Assembly: GCA_013306675.1 (NCBI GenBank)
Contig: JABLUY010000010.1
Coordinates: 246,487 to 310,486 of the forward strand
Reading direction: 5' to 3'
DNA: 64,000 nt
DNA from: Thraustochytrium sp. TN22
Lineage: Eukaryota > Sar > Bigyra > Thraustochytrida > Thraustochytriidae
A model generated the notes under the pieces. It ran no database searches. It was not told where the DNA came from and was given only the letters and a program-made list of their open reading frames with translations. A program made the translations under genes and the position numbers. Positions 1 to 9,670 of the stretch are shown in pieces (the first letter of the stretch is position 1; each line of letters starts with the position of its first letter).

Positions 1-2
1 GC

Positions 3-3000
3 GCCGGCGCCGCCGTGGTGGGCGCCGCCGCCGGCGGCTCGCGCGTGACGGTGCTGGCCACGAGCGCGTCCATCAAGGCGATGCTGCCGAACCTCTTCGA
101 GATGGCGGCCAAGTCGCTGCCGGTGGTGGTGCACGTGGCGGCGCTCTCGGTGAGCGACGGCGACCTTAGCGTGGCCCAGGACCTGAGCGAGATCATGGCC
201 GCGCGCGAGACGGGCGTCATCATGCTGGCCTCGGCGCGCGCCGAGGAGACGCAGGACATGGCGCTGGCCGCGCACGAGCTGGCCGAGGCGCGCCGCGCGC
301 CCGTGCTGCACTTCTTCGACGGCTCGCGCGCTCTGCAGCAGCTTACGCCCGTGCGCCTGGCGGCGCCCTCGCTGCTGGCCGCGCCGGCGCAGCCGGCCGC
401 CGTGGCTGCCGCCCCGGCCGCCTTTGAGTACTCCGGTTCGCGCACCGCCGAGGTCGTGGTGGTGGCCATGGGCGCCCCCGCCGTGGTCGTGGAGGAGGCC
501 GTGGCGGCGCGCGGCGCGCACCAGGCTGATCTCGTCGGCGTCCTCAAGGTGCGCATGCTGCGCCCGTGGTCCGTCAAGGAGCTCGTGGCGGCGCTGCCGC
601 CGCAGACGCGCCGCATCTGCACGGTGGACCAGGCCGGCGCGCTGGCGCCCCTCTTCGAGGAGGTGGCCGCCAGCATCCACTCGGACGTCTGGGCCTCGGG
701 CGCCTCGGGCGCCGCCGGCCGCGCGCTCCCGCTCCTCGTGTCGGCCCGCCTGCCGCCGCTCGTGGACGGCTTCACCCCGGCCATGGCGCACGCCGTCGTG
801 GCCAACCTGCTCGTGGCGCGCCCGCAGATGTCGCTCGGCGCCGAGCTCGCCTTCGCCTCGGGCAGCCAGGGCCTCTCGCGCCCGGCCGGCTCGGCCCGCG
901 CCATCGTGGCGCTCACTGCCGGCGGCCCGGGTGCCGTCGCGGCCGTGCGCGCCGCCGCCACCGCCATGGCCTCGCAGACCTCGTCCCAGGTGCTCGTCAG
1001 CGAGGACCCGTACGCCGGCGACGACGGCCTCGTGCGCACCGAGCTGCGCGTCGGCGCCGCCGGCCAGACCCGCCTCGCCGAGTCCTACGCCGTGCAGGAG
1101 GCCGACGTCGTCGTGCTGGAGCAGCGCTCGCTGGCCAGCGCCGGCCTCCTTGGCGCCGAGCTCCTGCGCGAGCGCGGCGTCGTCATCGTCGTCCCGGACT
1201 CGCGCCGCGCCGGCCCGCTCGAGCTCCCGGCCGAGGTGCGCAGCGAGCTCGTGCGCAAGTCGGCCCGTGTCATCTCGGTCGACGCCCACGCCTTTCTGCG
1301 CGACGCCGCTGAGCGCTCGCCGGAGCCCGTGCCCCTGGCCGTCCTGGCCGCCGCCGAGCGCTGGATGGCGCTCGTCGCCGCGCTCTACCAGTGCGAGGGC
1401 CCTGAGCGCTTCTCGGCGCAGCTGGCGGGCCAGCTGCGCACGGCCGTGCGCTCGGCCGCGCGCGCCGCCCTCGGCGGCGCCCTCGGCGACGCGCTCCTCA
1501 CGGGCGTTGGCCGCGTCGAGGGCTACCTGACCGACAGCGCCTCGGCGCTGCGCGAGTTCTCCTTTGGCGCGCCGCACGCCTACGTGCCGCGCATCCAGTC
1601 GCTCGGCGACTCGGCCGAGGTCAGCTCGCTCAGCTCCTCGCAGTTTGGCGCCATGTCGCCCATCCCGCACGCGCGCGGCGGCGCCTCGCGCGGCTTCGAC
1701 CACCGCTTCGTGCCGCGCTTCACCGTGGCCTCCGCGCCGCAGCCCGTCGCCGCCCGCGTCGGCTCCTCGGAGACCATCACGCGTCTGCAGCGCCACCAGG
1801 CGGCGCTCCCGCTCATCTTCCCGGACGCCTACGCCAAGACGGACGCCATCAAGCCCGCCTCGCGCGAGCAGGCCTACCAGGTGCGCCTCACCAAGAAGAT
1901 CCGCCTCACCCCGCAGGAGTACGGCCGCGACATCTTCCACCTCGAGTTCGACATTAGCGACACGGACATCCAGTACCGCATCGGCGATGCTCTCGGTGTC
2001 TACCCGGAGAACGACGAGGCCGAGGTCGACGCCTTCATCCGCGAGTACGGCCTCAACCCGGACGACTTCGTCTCCTTCCCCTCGCGCGACGGCAAGGTCG
2101 AGATCAAGTCCGTGCGCAACATCCTCATTTCCGAGCTCGACCTCTTCGGCAAGCCGTCCAAGCGCTTCTACTGCGCGCTCGCCGGCTTTGCCTCCTCGCG
2201 CTACGAGCACCTCAAGCTCATGCACACCGGCACCGACGACTCGGAGGCCTTCAAGCTCGGCACGTACGAGACCGTGCGCTTCGCCGACCTCTTGCTCCAG
2301 TACCGCTCGGCCAAGCTCACCATCGAGGACCTCATTGAGATCGTGCCGCGCATTGTGGCGCGCCACTACTCGATCGCCTCTTCGCAGAAGCTCCACCCCA
2401 CCTCGGTGCACCTGCTTATTGTCGCTGTCGACTGGGTCACCCCGTCCGGCAAGAAGCGCTACGGTGCCGCCACTCGCTTCCTCAACAGCCTCGACGTGAC
2501 CAAGCAGCCCCGCGTCACGGTCGATGTCATTAGCTCCGTGCTCCGCCTCCCGGACACCCACGACTCGGCGCTCATCCTCACCGGCCTCGGCACGGGTCTC
2601 GCCCCCTTCCGCGCCTTTGTGCAGGAGCGCAAGTGGCTCAAGGAGCAGGGCCACACCGTCGGCCCCATCCGCCTCTACTTTGGTGCCCGCCACCGCAACG
2701 AGGAGTACCTCTACGGCGACGAGTGGGACGCCTACCAGGCCGAGGGTCTCGTCGACCTCTGCCTTGCCTTCTCGCGCGACCAGCCCGAGAAGATCTATGT
2801 TCAGACCCGCATGAACGAGGACAAGCTCGTTCTGCGCGACCTCCTCGCCAACCACGATGCCCATGCCTACATGTGCGGTCCCGTCTGGCCCGTCCCCGAT
2901 GTCTCCAACGCGCTTGGTGTCGCTCTCTCCACCAGCGACGAGGCTGATCTTGACGCTGTCGAGAAGCTCAAGAAGCTGGGCCGCTACCTGCTTGAGGTTT

Positions 3001-3005
3001 ACTAA
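3..3005 (+). CDS. MET10: Sulfite reductase [NADPH] flavoprotein subunit, MET10-type (5' partial)
   Basis: The frame is open from the window edge to TAA at 3003, giving 1000 residues with the N-terminus missing. The first ~500 residues resemble the pyruvate:ferredoxin-oxidoreductase-like modules found at the N-terminus of fungal MET10. The last ~390 are a CysJ-type FAD/NADPH reductase: FAD motif RHYSIASSQ, NADPH-site GTGLAPFRAF and YFGARHRNEE, and the C-terminal end DLDAVEKLKKLGRYLLEVY. The protein should pass electrons from NADPH through FAD to the sirohaem subunit in assimilatory sulfite reduction. I see no flavodoxin (FMN) domain in the visible part, as in the fungal alpha subunit, so FMN would have to sit on a partner. 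The reductase half is clear; the exact N-terminal architecture is an inference. Confidence 0.88.
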   Translation, partial: AGAAVVGAAAGGSRVTVLATSASIKAMLPNLFEMAAKSLPVVVHVAALSVSDGDLSVAQDLSEIMAARETGVIMLASARAEETQDMALAAHELAEARRAPVLHFFDGSRALQQLTPVRLAAPSLLAAPAQPAAVAAAPAAFEYSGSRTAEVVVVAMGAPAVVVEEAVAARGAHQADLVGVLKVRMLRPWSVKELVAALPPQTRRICTVDQAGALAPLFEEVAASIHSDVWASGASGAAGRALPLLVSARLPPLVDGFTPAMAHAVVANLLVARPQMSLGAELAFASGSQGLSRPAGSARAIVALTAGGPGAVAAVRAAATAMASQTSSQVLVSEDPYAGDDGLVRTELRVGAAGQTRLAESYAVQEADVVVLEQRSLASAGLLGAELLRERGVVIVVPDSRRAGPLELPAEVRSELVRKSARVISVDAHAFLRDAAERSPEPVPLAVLAAAERWMALVAALYQCEGPERFSAQLAGQLRTAVRSAARAALGGALGDALLTGVGRVEGYLTDSASALREFSFGAPHAYVPRIQSLGDSAEVSSLSSSQFGAMSPIPHARGGASRGFDHRFVPRFTVASAPQPVAARVGSSETITRLQRHQAALPLIFPDAYAKTDAIKPASREQAYQVRLTKKIRLTPQEYGRDIFHLEFDISDTDIQYRIGDALGVYPENDEAEVDAFIREYGLNPDDFVSFPSRDGKVEIKSVRNILISELDLFGKPSKRFYCALAGFASSRYEHLKLMHTGTDDSEAFKLGTYETVRFADLLLQYRSAKLTIEDLIEIVPRIVARHYSIASSQKLHPTSVHLLIVAVDWVTPSGKKRYGAATRFLNSLDVTKQPRVTVDVISSVLRLPDTHDSALILTGLGTGLAPFRAFVQERKWLKEQGHTVGPIRLYFGARHRNEEYLYGDEWDAYQAEGLVDLCLAFSRDQPEKIYVQTRMNEDKLVLRDLLANHDAHAYMCGPVWPVPDVSNALGVALSTSDEADLDAVEKLKKLGRYLLEVY

Positions 3006-3593
3006 ATTCGAAAACGATTCCAATTTCGCTCACAAATTGCACACCAACAAGCGCCGGCGCGAAATCAAGGTCATGGCGCTGGGATGCTTGAATTTTAGAC
3101 CTACCACAAATAGGAATGCGATCTTGAGACATGGGGCGGCGGCTGCCGTGGCGGCGGCAGCGGTTGAACCCGACCACTGCAGCCACTGGAAATTCGAGGT
3201 GCGGCAACTTCTTCGCTCTCTGAAACAAATGCAAAACGAATGCTGCTGGCCAACGAAATTCTACCTTTATACTGTTCACAACCAAGATCCAAACGATCGC
3301 GTTTGCCTCTGGCAGTGCCCACAGACATGGTACCAGCCGTGCGCGTTCCCTGCCGTGCTCAGGTGCGCATTAGCCTTGTGCTCACGTGCGCATTGGCCTT
3401 GTGCTCAGGTGCACATGTGCTCAGGTGCACATGTGCTCAGGTGCGCATTGGCCTTGTGCTCAGGTGCGCATTGGCCTTGTGCTCTGGTGCGCATTGACCT
3501 TGTGCGCAGGTGCGCATCCTTGTGCTCACGTGCGCCTTGACCTTGTCCTGTACTCGCGCGTCTCATCATCTCGTCCGAATGACTCCGACTGAC
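3006..3593. other. Spacer between convergent genes
   Basis: This 588-bp spacer separates the MET10-like stop from the BRO1 stop, so it holds two 3' ends. The first ~340 bp are visibly less GC-rich than the coding sequence. The rest is the minisatellite listed separately. No gene is recognised. Confidence 0.6.
3354..3545. repeat. Minisatellite, ~22-24 bp unit
   Basis: Imperfect tandem units built on GGTGCGCATTGGCCTTGTGC, with shorter variants GGTGCACATGTGCTCA, run for about 190 bp. The array lies wholly in the 3' spacer between two convergent genes. Confidence 0.85.
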
Positions 3594-6272
3594 TCACTTC
3601 CAACCAAAGCGCTTCTTAGAGGTACGCTTGGAGCTAGACGAAGTAGGCTCCGCACCAAGAATGTGGTTGATGGCACGATTAACATCGCCACCAGCGCCGT
3701 CGAGTGCCTCTTCGAGACGCTCGCGAGGTATACCGGTGCCAACGACGGCGCGCATCTGCTCAACCTTGGCATTGACGTCGGAGCCGCCGCCTGTGGCACT
3801 TGAATACGAAGGAGGGGGCGGGGCACCAGCACCAGAGCCCATGGGATACGCCGGCGCAGCGCTTGGGGCGAAGGCGGCGCCGCCGCCGACTGCGTATGGC
3901 GACATGAGCGGGACGGAGGCCTGGCGCGCAAAGGGGGCGTTGTTCATGCCCGGGTAGGCGCCCCGGGCCTGGTGTTGCTGCATCTGAGGATACGCAGGTG
4001 CGGGGGCACCGGCGGCAGCGCCACCGCTGCCACCGCCGGGCCCGCCTTGGAACTGGTTGGCAAGCTCGGTCTCGAGCTCCTTGCGTTGGATCTCGCGCAC
4101 ATAGGCGTGGTCCATGGCGGTGGTCTCGAGCTGGCCGATGCGGCCCGAAAGGTTCTGGTAGAACTTCTCGCCCTCGGTGATGTAAGTGGCGATCTCCTCA
4201 AAGGCGCGAATGGCCTCGTCGATCTCGGCGATGACGCCCTCGCGCTTTAGCATGGCCTCGGACTGGCTGCGCATCCTGGAAAAGTCGAAGTTGCGCTCCA
4301 GCACGCGGTTGAGCAGCATGGGCATGTCCTCAACGCGCTGGTCCATCTCGGAGAGCATGGCGGTGTACTTGGCTGCCTCAGCGTCAATGAGGCGGTTGAG
4401 CTTGGACTCGGAGGCGGAGATGGCCGACGGTCCGCCCGGCGCGTCGAGCATGGCCTTGGCAATGGAGTCCGCGGAGGTGTCGTCGACGAGCTGGCCCTGC
4501 AGGCCCTCAAGCTCCTGGATGGAGGAGCCAAGCTCGACGAGCATGAGCGCGAGGTTGACGCGCGTGGACTCGACCTCCGGGTCGGCGTCGACCGAGTCGG
4601 TGGACGGGAAGAGGCGGTCAATCTGCGAGCGTGAGAAGCCAAGAATCTCCATCTTGGCTTTGTTGGAGTCGATCTTGGTGCGCAGCACGCCGTCCGAGGC
4701 CCTGGCCTCGGCGAGCAACGTCCGGTACCGCGTGAGGTCGCCGCGCATGTGCTGATTGAGCTCGGCCGAGGGCGAGATGCTCCAGAGGTCGCCCCAGGTG
4801 GAGCGGCAGCGAGAGTCAGCGGCCTCTTCCTCGGAGAGCTTGGCCTCGATGGCGCGGAGCTGCCCGTTGATGCGATCGGCGAGCGCGCCGTTGTCCTGCA
4901 GCGCGATCTGCAGGCCAGCGATGCCGCCGCGCGAGGAGACGCACGACTCGAGGCGCGACCAAACGGCGTCCGGCAGGCCGGCCTGCGAGGCGTCGCCAGC
5001 CTCGACAGCGGCCGGCAGGCCGGCCTCCGAGAGGCGCAGCTTGACGTTCTCGGTGGCGTCCTGGACCTTGTTGCCGTACTCCTCCACCATCTGCGAGAGC
5101 CGGCTCTTGTAGAGCGCCTCGGCCTCCTGCATGTTGACGGGCAGCAGGCCGGCGAAGACGTTGTCGTCATAGACGTCATCGCCGTGGCGCGCCGTGTAGG
5201 CAATGTCGGCGCTGGCCAGCAGCGTCTCGTCGGGCGCCTCGACCTTGGCGAGCGCCGCCTTGGGCGGGTCCGACAGGCTCGAGAGTGAGGGCACGGGCTG
5301 CATGTAGATGCGGTTGTTGTTCTCGATGGCGTCCTCGCGGCGGTCCTCGATGATGGCCTGCATGCTGTGCACGGCGCCCACCATGGACGCGTGCAGGCGC
5401 TCGGCCTGCGCGATCTGCAGCGCCTCGGCGCAGAGGCGGGCGGCCAGGTCCAGGCGCGCGATCTCCTCGCCGTAGCCCTCGGTGGTCTCCTCCGCCTTGT
5501 CGTGCACCACCTTGGCGTACTGCAGCTGGGCCGACGCCTTGTAGCAGCGGTGCTGGAAGTCCAGGTGCGTGGCCCAGCTCTTGTCCAGCGTGGACGCCAG
5601 CGAGCCTGCGCGCGACGCGTCCAGCGCCAGCCCGTACCACTCGCACGCCTGCGCAGAGATCTTGCACAGCACCGAGGCGTTGCGCTCGTCGCGGATCGCC
5701 TTCTCGTAGTAGCACGCCTGCGCCTGCGCCAGCATGAGGTTCACCAGCATCTCCAGCGCCTCCGGCGACATGTCCGTCAGCAGCGGGCCCTGGAGCGCGC
5801 GGCTCAGGACCGCCTCGCGCAGGTGACTGTACAGGCCCGCGGCGCGCTGGAAGAAGGCGCACGCCTTGCGCAGCCCGCCGTCATCGGACCGGTCCTGCAC
5901 CATGCCCTGCCGCGACAGCACGCTGCCCAGGTTGAAGAGCACGCTCGCGCGCTCGTACTCGAACTGGGTCGACCCCAGCTTCTTTTGCGGCCGCAGCGCG
6001 TCGAACCACGTGAACGTCAGCTTCAGCCCGCCCTCGCCCAGCGGGAACCGCGGCTCCACCTGGCCCAGCATGCGCAGGTACGACTCCAGGGCGTCCACGG
6101 AGCTGTCGCCCGCGCCGTTCGCGTTCGCCACGCGCTCGCGCGCCGTGCTCAGCCGCTGGATGGAGCTCGCATGCTTGTCCAGCTCCTCCGCGCTGTAGTT
6201 GTTCGAGATGTACGCTCGCAAGGGGCCCGACCAGTCCAGGCCCTTGGCCGGCTTGAGCGGCACCGCCAGCAT
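3594..6272 (-). CDS. BRO1: BRO1-domain (ALIX-like) protein with C-terminal UBA domain
   Basis: 892 residues from the ATG at 6272. The frame stays open further upstream but reads as low-complexity Ala/Arg, and the start MLAVPLKPAKGLDW fits the beginning of a BRO1 domain. Residues 1 to ~370 form the BRO1 domain, which in the family binds ESCRT-III. Residues ~370-720 are helical and match the V-shaped ALIX region. Residues ~745-820 are Pro/Ala/Gly/Tyr-rich, as in the ALIX tail. The last ~50 residues look like a UBA domain (NAKVEQMRAVV, then GGDVNRAINHIL). The likely role is sorting ubiquitinated cargo at endosomes or in membrane scission. A UBA at the end of a BRO1 protein is not the usual layout. 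It diverges from the rhomboid gene. Confidence 0.88.
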   Translation of the reverse strand: MLAVPLKPAKGLDWSGPLRAYISNNYSAEELDKHASSIQRLSTARERVANANGAGDSSVDALESYLRMLGQVEPRFPLGEGGLKLTFTWFDALRPQKKLGSTQFEYERASVLFNLGSVLSRQGMVQDRSDDGGLRKACAFFQRAAGLYSHLREAVLSRALQGPLLTDMSPEALEMLVNLMLAQAQACYYEKAIRDERNASVLCKISAQACEWYGLALDASRAGSLASTLDKSWATHLDFQHRCYKASAQLQYAKVVHDKAEETTEGYGEEIARLDLAARLCAEALQIAQAERLHASMVGAVHSMQAIIEDRREDAIENNNRIYMQPVPSLSSLSDPPKAALAKVEAPDETLLASADIAYTARHGDDVYDDNVFAGLLPVNMQEAEALYKSRLSQMVEEYGNKVQDATENVKLRLSEAGLPAAVEAGDASQAGLPDAVWSRLESCVSSRGGIAGLQIALQDNGALADRINGQLRAIEAKLSEEEAADSRCRSTWGDLWSISPSAELNQHMRGDLTRYRTLLAEARASDGVLRTKIDSNKAKMEILGFSRSQIDRLFPSTDSVDADPEVESTRVNLALMLVELGSSIQELEGLQGQLVDDTSADSIAKAMLDAPGGPSAISASESKLNRLIDAEAAKYTAMLSEMDQRVEDMPMLLNRVLERNFDFSRMRSQSEAMLKREGVIAEIDEAIRAFEEIATYITEGEKFYQNLSGRIGQLETTAMDHAYVREIQRKELETELANQFQGGPGGGSGGAAAGAPAPAYPQMQQHQARGAYPGMNNAPFARQASVPLMSPYAVGGGAAFAPSAAPAYPMGSGAGAPPPPSYSSATGGGSDVNAKVEQMRAVVGTGIPRERLEEALDGAGGDVNRAINHILGAEPTSSSSKRTSKKRFGWK

Positions 6273-7527
6273 CTTTCCTGCGCGCCGCGCGCCGGGCCGC
6301 TTTCTTCTTTGCGCGGAGCCGCGAGCGCGGCCGGCCCGGCCTGCAGCGACCGGCCGACCTGCAGCGACGCCCCAGCTAGAGCCTTGAGCGCGAGCGAGCG
6401 AGTTCAAACGAAGTGAACGAATCGAAGATGGCGTGCCGCCGGTCCGCGCCGCCTGCCGCGCCGCCTGCCGCGCCACCCGCCGACCGGCCCGCGATCAGCC
6501 CGCGCGCTCGCGAGCGCCCTCTGCCGCCGCCTCCGCGCCGCGCCGCGCCGCGCCGCCGCGCCGAGCCGAGCCGTGCCGCGCCGCGCGAGTTTGGTTCCCC
6601 CGCCGCGCCGGCCGCCGCGCCGCGCTTCTCCTCCGACTCCTCACTCACCTCAGGCTCCAAAGGCAACGAATGTGGCAGGCTGGCTCCGCCGGCGCAAGTC
6701 GGCCTTCGCGCCGGCGCAAGTCGGCCTTGGCGCGCCGCCCACTAGCCTATCCGCGCCGCCAGTCGCCTATCCGCGGCGCCTGCCCTTTCCCCGCGCGCCA
6801 GCGGGCCCGGGCCCGCTGCGCTGCGCCTCGCCGTCCAGCGCTGCCGGCCTCGCGCCTTTTCGCTGCCGCCGCGGGCCGCGGGCCGCCGCGAGCCCGGCGC
6901 GGCGGCGAGGCGGGCGCCCGCCGCCTGCCTGCCCGCCAGCCTGCGCCAGCCTGCGCCAGGCGGGCGGGCGTGGGACACTGGCCAGCCGCGGCCCGGTCCC
7001 ACGGAGCGGGACCGCGGCCGTGTGCACGCGCGGCTCCCACCCCCGCGCGAGGCGCAAGTCGCGCAAACTTCGCCGCAAAGGCGCGCAAGGGCCGCCGCAA
7101 GTGGCGGCACGCGCCGCGCAAGTGGCGCAGCGCGGGCGGCAGTGGCACTCCAGGCGCGCGGCGCGGGCGCGGCACTGCAGCGCCGGACCGCGGCGCGGCG
7201 CGCGAGGGAGGCAACCGCGCGCGCGAGGGCGGCGGGCGGGCGGCGGGCGGGCGGCGGCGGCGAGCCGGACGCGCAGCCGCAGGGACCCGACCTGGACCCC
7301 GGGCGCCCAGCAGACAGGCGCCGAGCGCAGGCCCGGCGGCGCGGCGCGGGCAGCGCGGCCCAGGCGGCGAGCGCGTACGAGCGGGAGCGGCGGCCTGGCG
7401 CGCGCGGGCTGCAGGCGAGCGACGGGCGAGCGGCAGGCAGGCAGGCAGGCAGGCACGCAGGCCGGCGAGCGGCAGGCAGGCAGGCACGCAGGCAGGCAGG
7501 CAGGCAGGCACGCAGGCAGGCGCGAGG
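6273..7527. promoter_or_regulatory. Divergent intergenic region (BRO1 / rhomboid)
   Basis: About 1.25 kb separates the two divergent start codons and must hold both promoters and 5' leaders. It is very GC-rich and open in several frames, but the translations are Ala/Arg/Pro/Gly low complexity and I do not accept them as protein. No TATA-like element is obvious. Confidence 0.45.
7433..7522. repeat. (CAGG)n-type microsatellite in 5' leader
   Basis: Interrupted GCAGGCAGGCAGG / CACGCAGG runs end about 6 bp before the rhomboid start codon at 7528. If transcribed they lie in the 5' leader. Confidence 0.85.
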
Positions 7528-8895
7528 ATGGACCCCACCAAGAGGTACTCGGTCGACTCAAGGGTGTCGGTGGCGTCGCCCGTGGACTCGGACGAGCTGA
7601 TGCCGGCAGTGGTGGTGCCTGCGCGGCGCGACAGCGATGTGGCGCGCGAGCTGGCGGAGTCGTGGAGCCAAGGAGCGAGGCCTGACCCGCGCGACGAGGC
7701 CATGGCGGCGCGGCTGCAGCGCGAGCTGGAGCACGAGGAGCGCTCCGCAGCGCAGGCCACAGAGATGCAGGACGCGGAGCTGGCCGCGGCCGTGGTGAAC
7801 ATGGAATTCCAGGAGATGCAAGAGCGGCACGAGGAGATCGACCGCGCGCACCGCGGGCTGGACTACGTTCGCGAGGAGAACGACTTCAAGCCGCGCTTCA
7901 GCCAAGCAACGGCGGCCCTCCTCATCATCGTCATGATCGCGGAGATCGGCGTGAACGGGTGGGAGGTGGAGGCGCTGTCGGTGAACCCGCTGATCGGCCC
8001 GTCCACGGAGACGCTGGACCGCATGGGCGCCAAGAACACGCCGCTCATCCTCGAGGGCGAGTTCTACCGGCTCTTCACGCCGGTGATTCTGCACGCCGGT
8101 CTGCTGCACCTCTTCTTCAACCTGCTGGGCTTGTGGAATATCGGCTTCCCTCAGGAGCGCGAGTTCGGCTCGCTGCGCATTGGCGTCATCTTCGTGGCGT
8201 CAGGCGTGTGCGGCGTGCTCCTGTCGGCCATCTTCCTGCCGCAGCGCCTCTCCGTGGGCGCCTCGGGCGCCATCTTCGGGCTCTTTGGCGCGGCTTGGGC
8301 CGACCTCGTGCAGAACTGGTCGCTCTACCGCGGGCAGAATCGCATGATGCTGTGCCAGCTCGTCGCTGCCACCATCATCAACCTCGGGCTGGGCCTGCTG
8401 CCGTACCTGGACAACTTCGCGCACTTCGGCGGCTTCTGCTGTGGCCTGGTGCTCGGTTTCACGATGCTCGTGCAGAATCGCTACGACATTTGGGGCTTCC
8501 GCAAGGACCGCAAGACCTACCAGCTCGTCGTGCAGGGCCTGTCCATCACCTTCATCCCGGTCATGTTCGTCGTGCTCGTGCTCGTGCTGTACCTGCAAGT
8601 GGACGTGGCCAACGAGTGCAAGTGGTGCAGCTACATTAGCTGCGTGCCGTTGCCACCCGGCGCAGCTGACGAGGACCTCTGGTGGGACTGCACCGAGTGC
8701 TCCACCTCGGCCGATGTCGAGATCCGCTTCACGGACGTCTATGCTGGCGACTACGAGATCACATGCCCAGACATGACGGTCGTCCAGGTCGACGGCTCCA
8801 GCGACCCGGACTACACGCTCCAGGAGATTAGTGACGCCTCGGCCGCGGGCAGCACCGGCATCCTCCTCGCCGTCTGCAAGGCTCTCTGTCTGTGA
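7528..8895 (+). CDS. Rhomboid-family intramembrane serine protease
   Basis: 455 residues from the ATG at 7528 (MDPTKRYSVDSR). I chose this start because the upstream in-frame sequence is repeat-derived. The N-terminal ~125 residues are hydrophilic and charged, then several membrane helices follow. Hallmarks: the HAGLLHLFFN helix, the nucleophile motif GASGAIFGLFGA with Ser246, and His299 in NFAHFGGF, so the Ser/His dyad is intact. A ~100-residue extra-membrane tail with several Cys follows the last helix (CKWCSYISC). It should cleave transmembrane substrates within the bilayer. The long N-terminal region resembles eukaryotic secretory-pathway rhomboids more than mitochondrial PARL. Substrate unknown. 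Confidence 0.92.
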   Translation: MDPTKRYSVDSRVSVASPVDSDELMPAVVVPARRDSDVARELAESWSQGARPDPRDEAMAARLQRELEHEERSAAQATEMQDAELAAAVVNMEFQEMQERHEEIDRAHRGLDYVREENDFKPRFSQATAALLIIVMIAEIGVNGWEVEALSVNPLIGPSTETLDRMGAKNTPLILEGEFYRLFTPVILHAGLLHLFFNLLGLWNIGFPQEREFGSLRIGVIFVASGVCGVLLSAIFLPQRLSVGASGAIFGLFGAAWADLVQNWSLYRGQNRMMLCQLVAATIINLGLGLLPYLDNFAHFGGFCCGLVLGFTMLVQNRYDIWGFRKDRKTYQLVVQGLSITFIPVMFVVLVLVLYLQVDVANECKWCSYISCVPLPPGAADEDLWWDCTECSTSADVEIRFTDVYAGDYEITCPDMTVVQVDGSSDPDYTLQEISDASAAGSTGILLAVCKALCL

Positions 8896-9670
8896 TTCAT
8901 TCTCCCTGCCCCGGCTGCCCTCTCAGCGGTTCTCGGATGACTAGCTCCCGCCCACTCCAGCCAGGCGCAGCCAGCGACTTGGCGCAACTTGGCACTCTTC
9001 CGGGTTCTTAGCTAGCCTAGCTAGACAGTGCAGTGCAGTGTGCACTGGCAGAGACAAGCAATCGAGCGAGCAAAAGTCCGAGTCCAAGAGAAGCACCCAG
9101 TCAGGGTCCGAAAGCGAGCGCCCAGTGTCTTCTCGTGGCGGTACGCGTTGTGACTAAGTTAGTAATCAGATGCGATGACTTTCCGCTAGCCGGCCCAGGC
9201 TTTGCTCCGACTCTTGACTCGGGGGTGACTTCGCTTGCGGCTTCCCCCAGCCAGCTCAAGCTCTCCCTCGGCCGGCCAGTGCTTGCACCGCGGCTCACAA
9301 AAGCTCTCGGGCTGCTGACATGGGAGAAACACAGTACGCTTCGGCTTAGTGGGGACAAAGCGCTCTCGCGGCGCGGCTAGTGGGGACAAAGCGCTCTCAT
9401 CTCCCCAAACCAAGTCAGGACACCGGGCCGCGTGCAGGCTGTTCGGGCCGGACGCACTCAGGCTGGCAGTGGCAGAGCTATCAATCAAGCAGCAACAGCA
9501 CTGGCAGGCTGACTCGCGAATGCGTGAATGAGACCGCCGGCAAACTCTTAACCCGCCGTCCCTCTGGCGCGGCGCGGCGGCGCGGCGGCAGGGCGCGGCG
9601 CGGGCACGGCGCGGCGCGGCGCGGGCGCGGCGCGGGCGCGGCGCGGCGCGGCGGCCGCCCAGCTACGATC
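8896..9670. other. Intergenic region upstream of the TIR-NACHT-WD40 gene
   Basis: About 775 bp. It holds an AGCTAG-type cluster near 9007-9024, GTGCAGTGCAG near 9030, a 21-bp duplicated element at 9348 and 9379, and a GGCGCGGCGC low-complexity stretch from ~9566 to 9660 just before the start codon. No gene is recognised. Confidence 0.5.
9348..9399. repeat. Direct repeat, 21 bp x 2
   Basis: TAGTGGGGACAAAGCGCTCTC occurs at 9348-9368 and again at 9379-9399, a 31-bp spacing. It lies ~300 bp upstream of the receptor gene and could be a duplicated regulatory site. Confidence 0.75.

Noticed and set aside
6273-6476. Extended N-terminus of the BRO1 protein (68 residues)
   Set aside because: It is compositionally biased, and the BRO1 domain begins right after the ATG at 6272 with the recurrent CAGGAAAGATG context.
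6433-7527. Extended N-terminus of the rhomboid (up to 365 extra residues)
   Set aside because: The translation is Arg/Ala/Gln low complexity and ends in (CAGG)n repeat-derived residues. The ATG at 7528 starts a normal charged N-terminus.
9380-9670. 97 residues upstream of the TIR domain
   Set aside because: They derive from GC low complexity and a frame starting at a repeat; the TIR beta-strand starts at MIVVFMSHKW.
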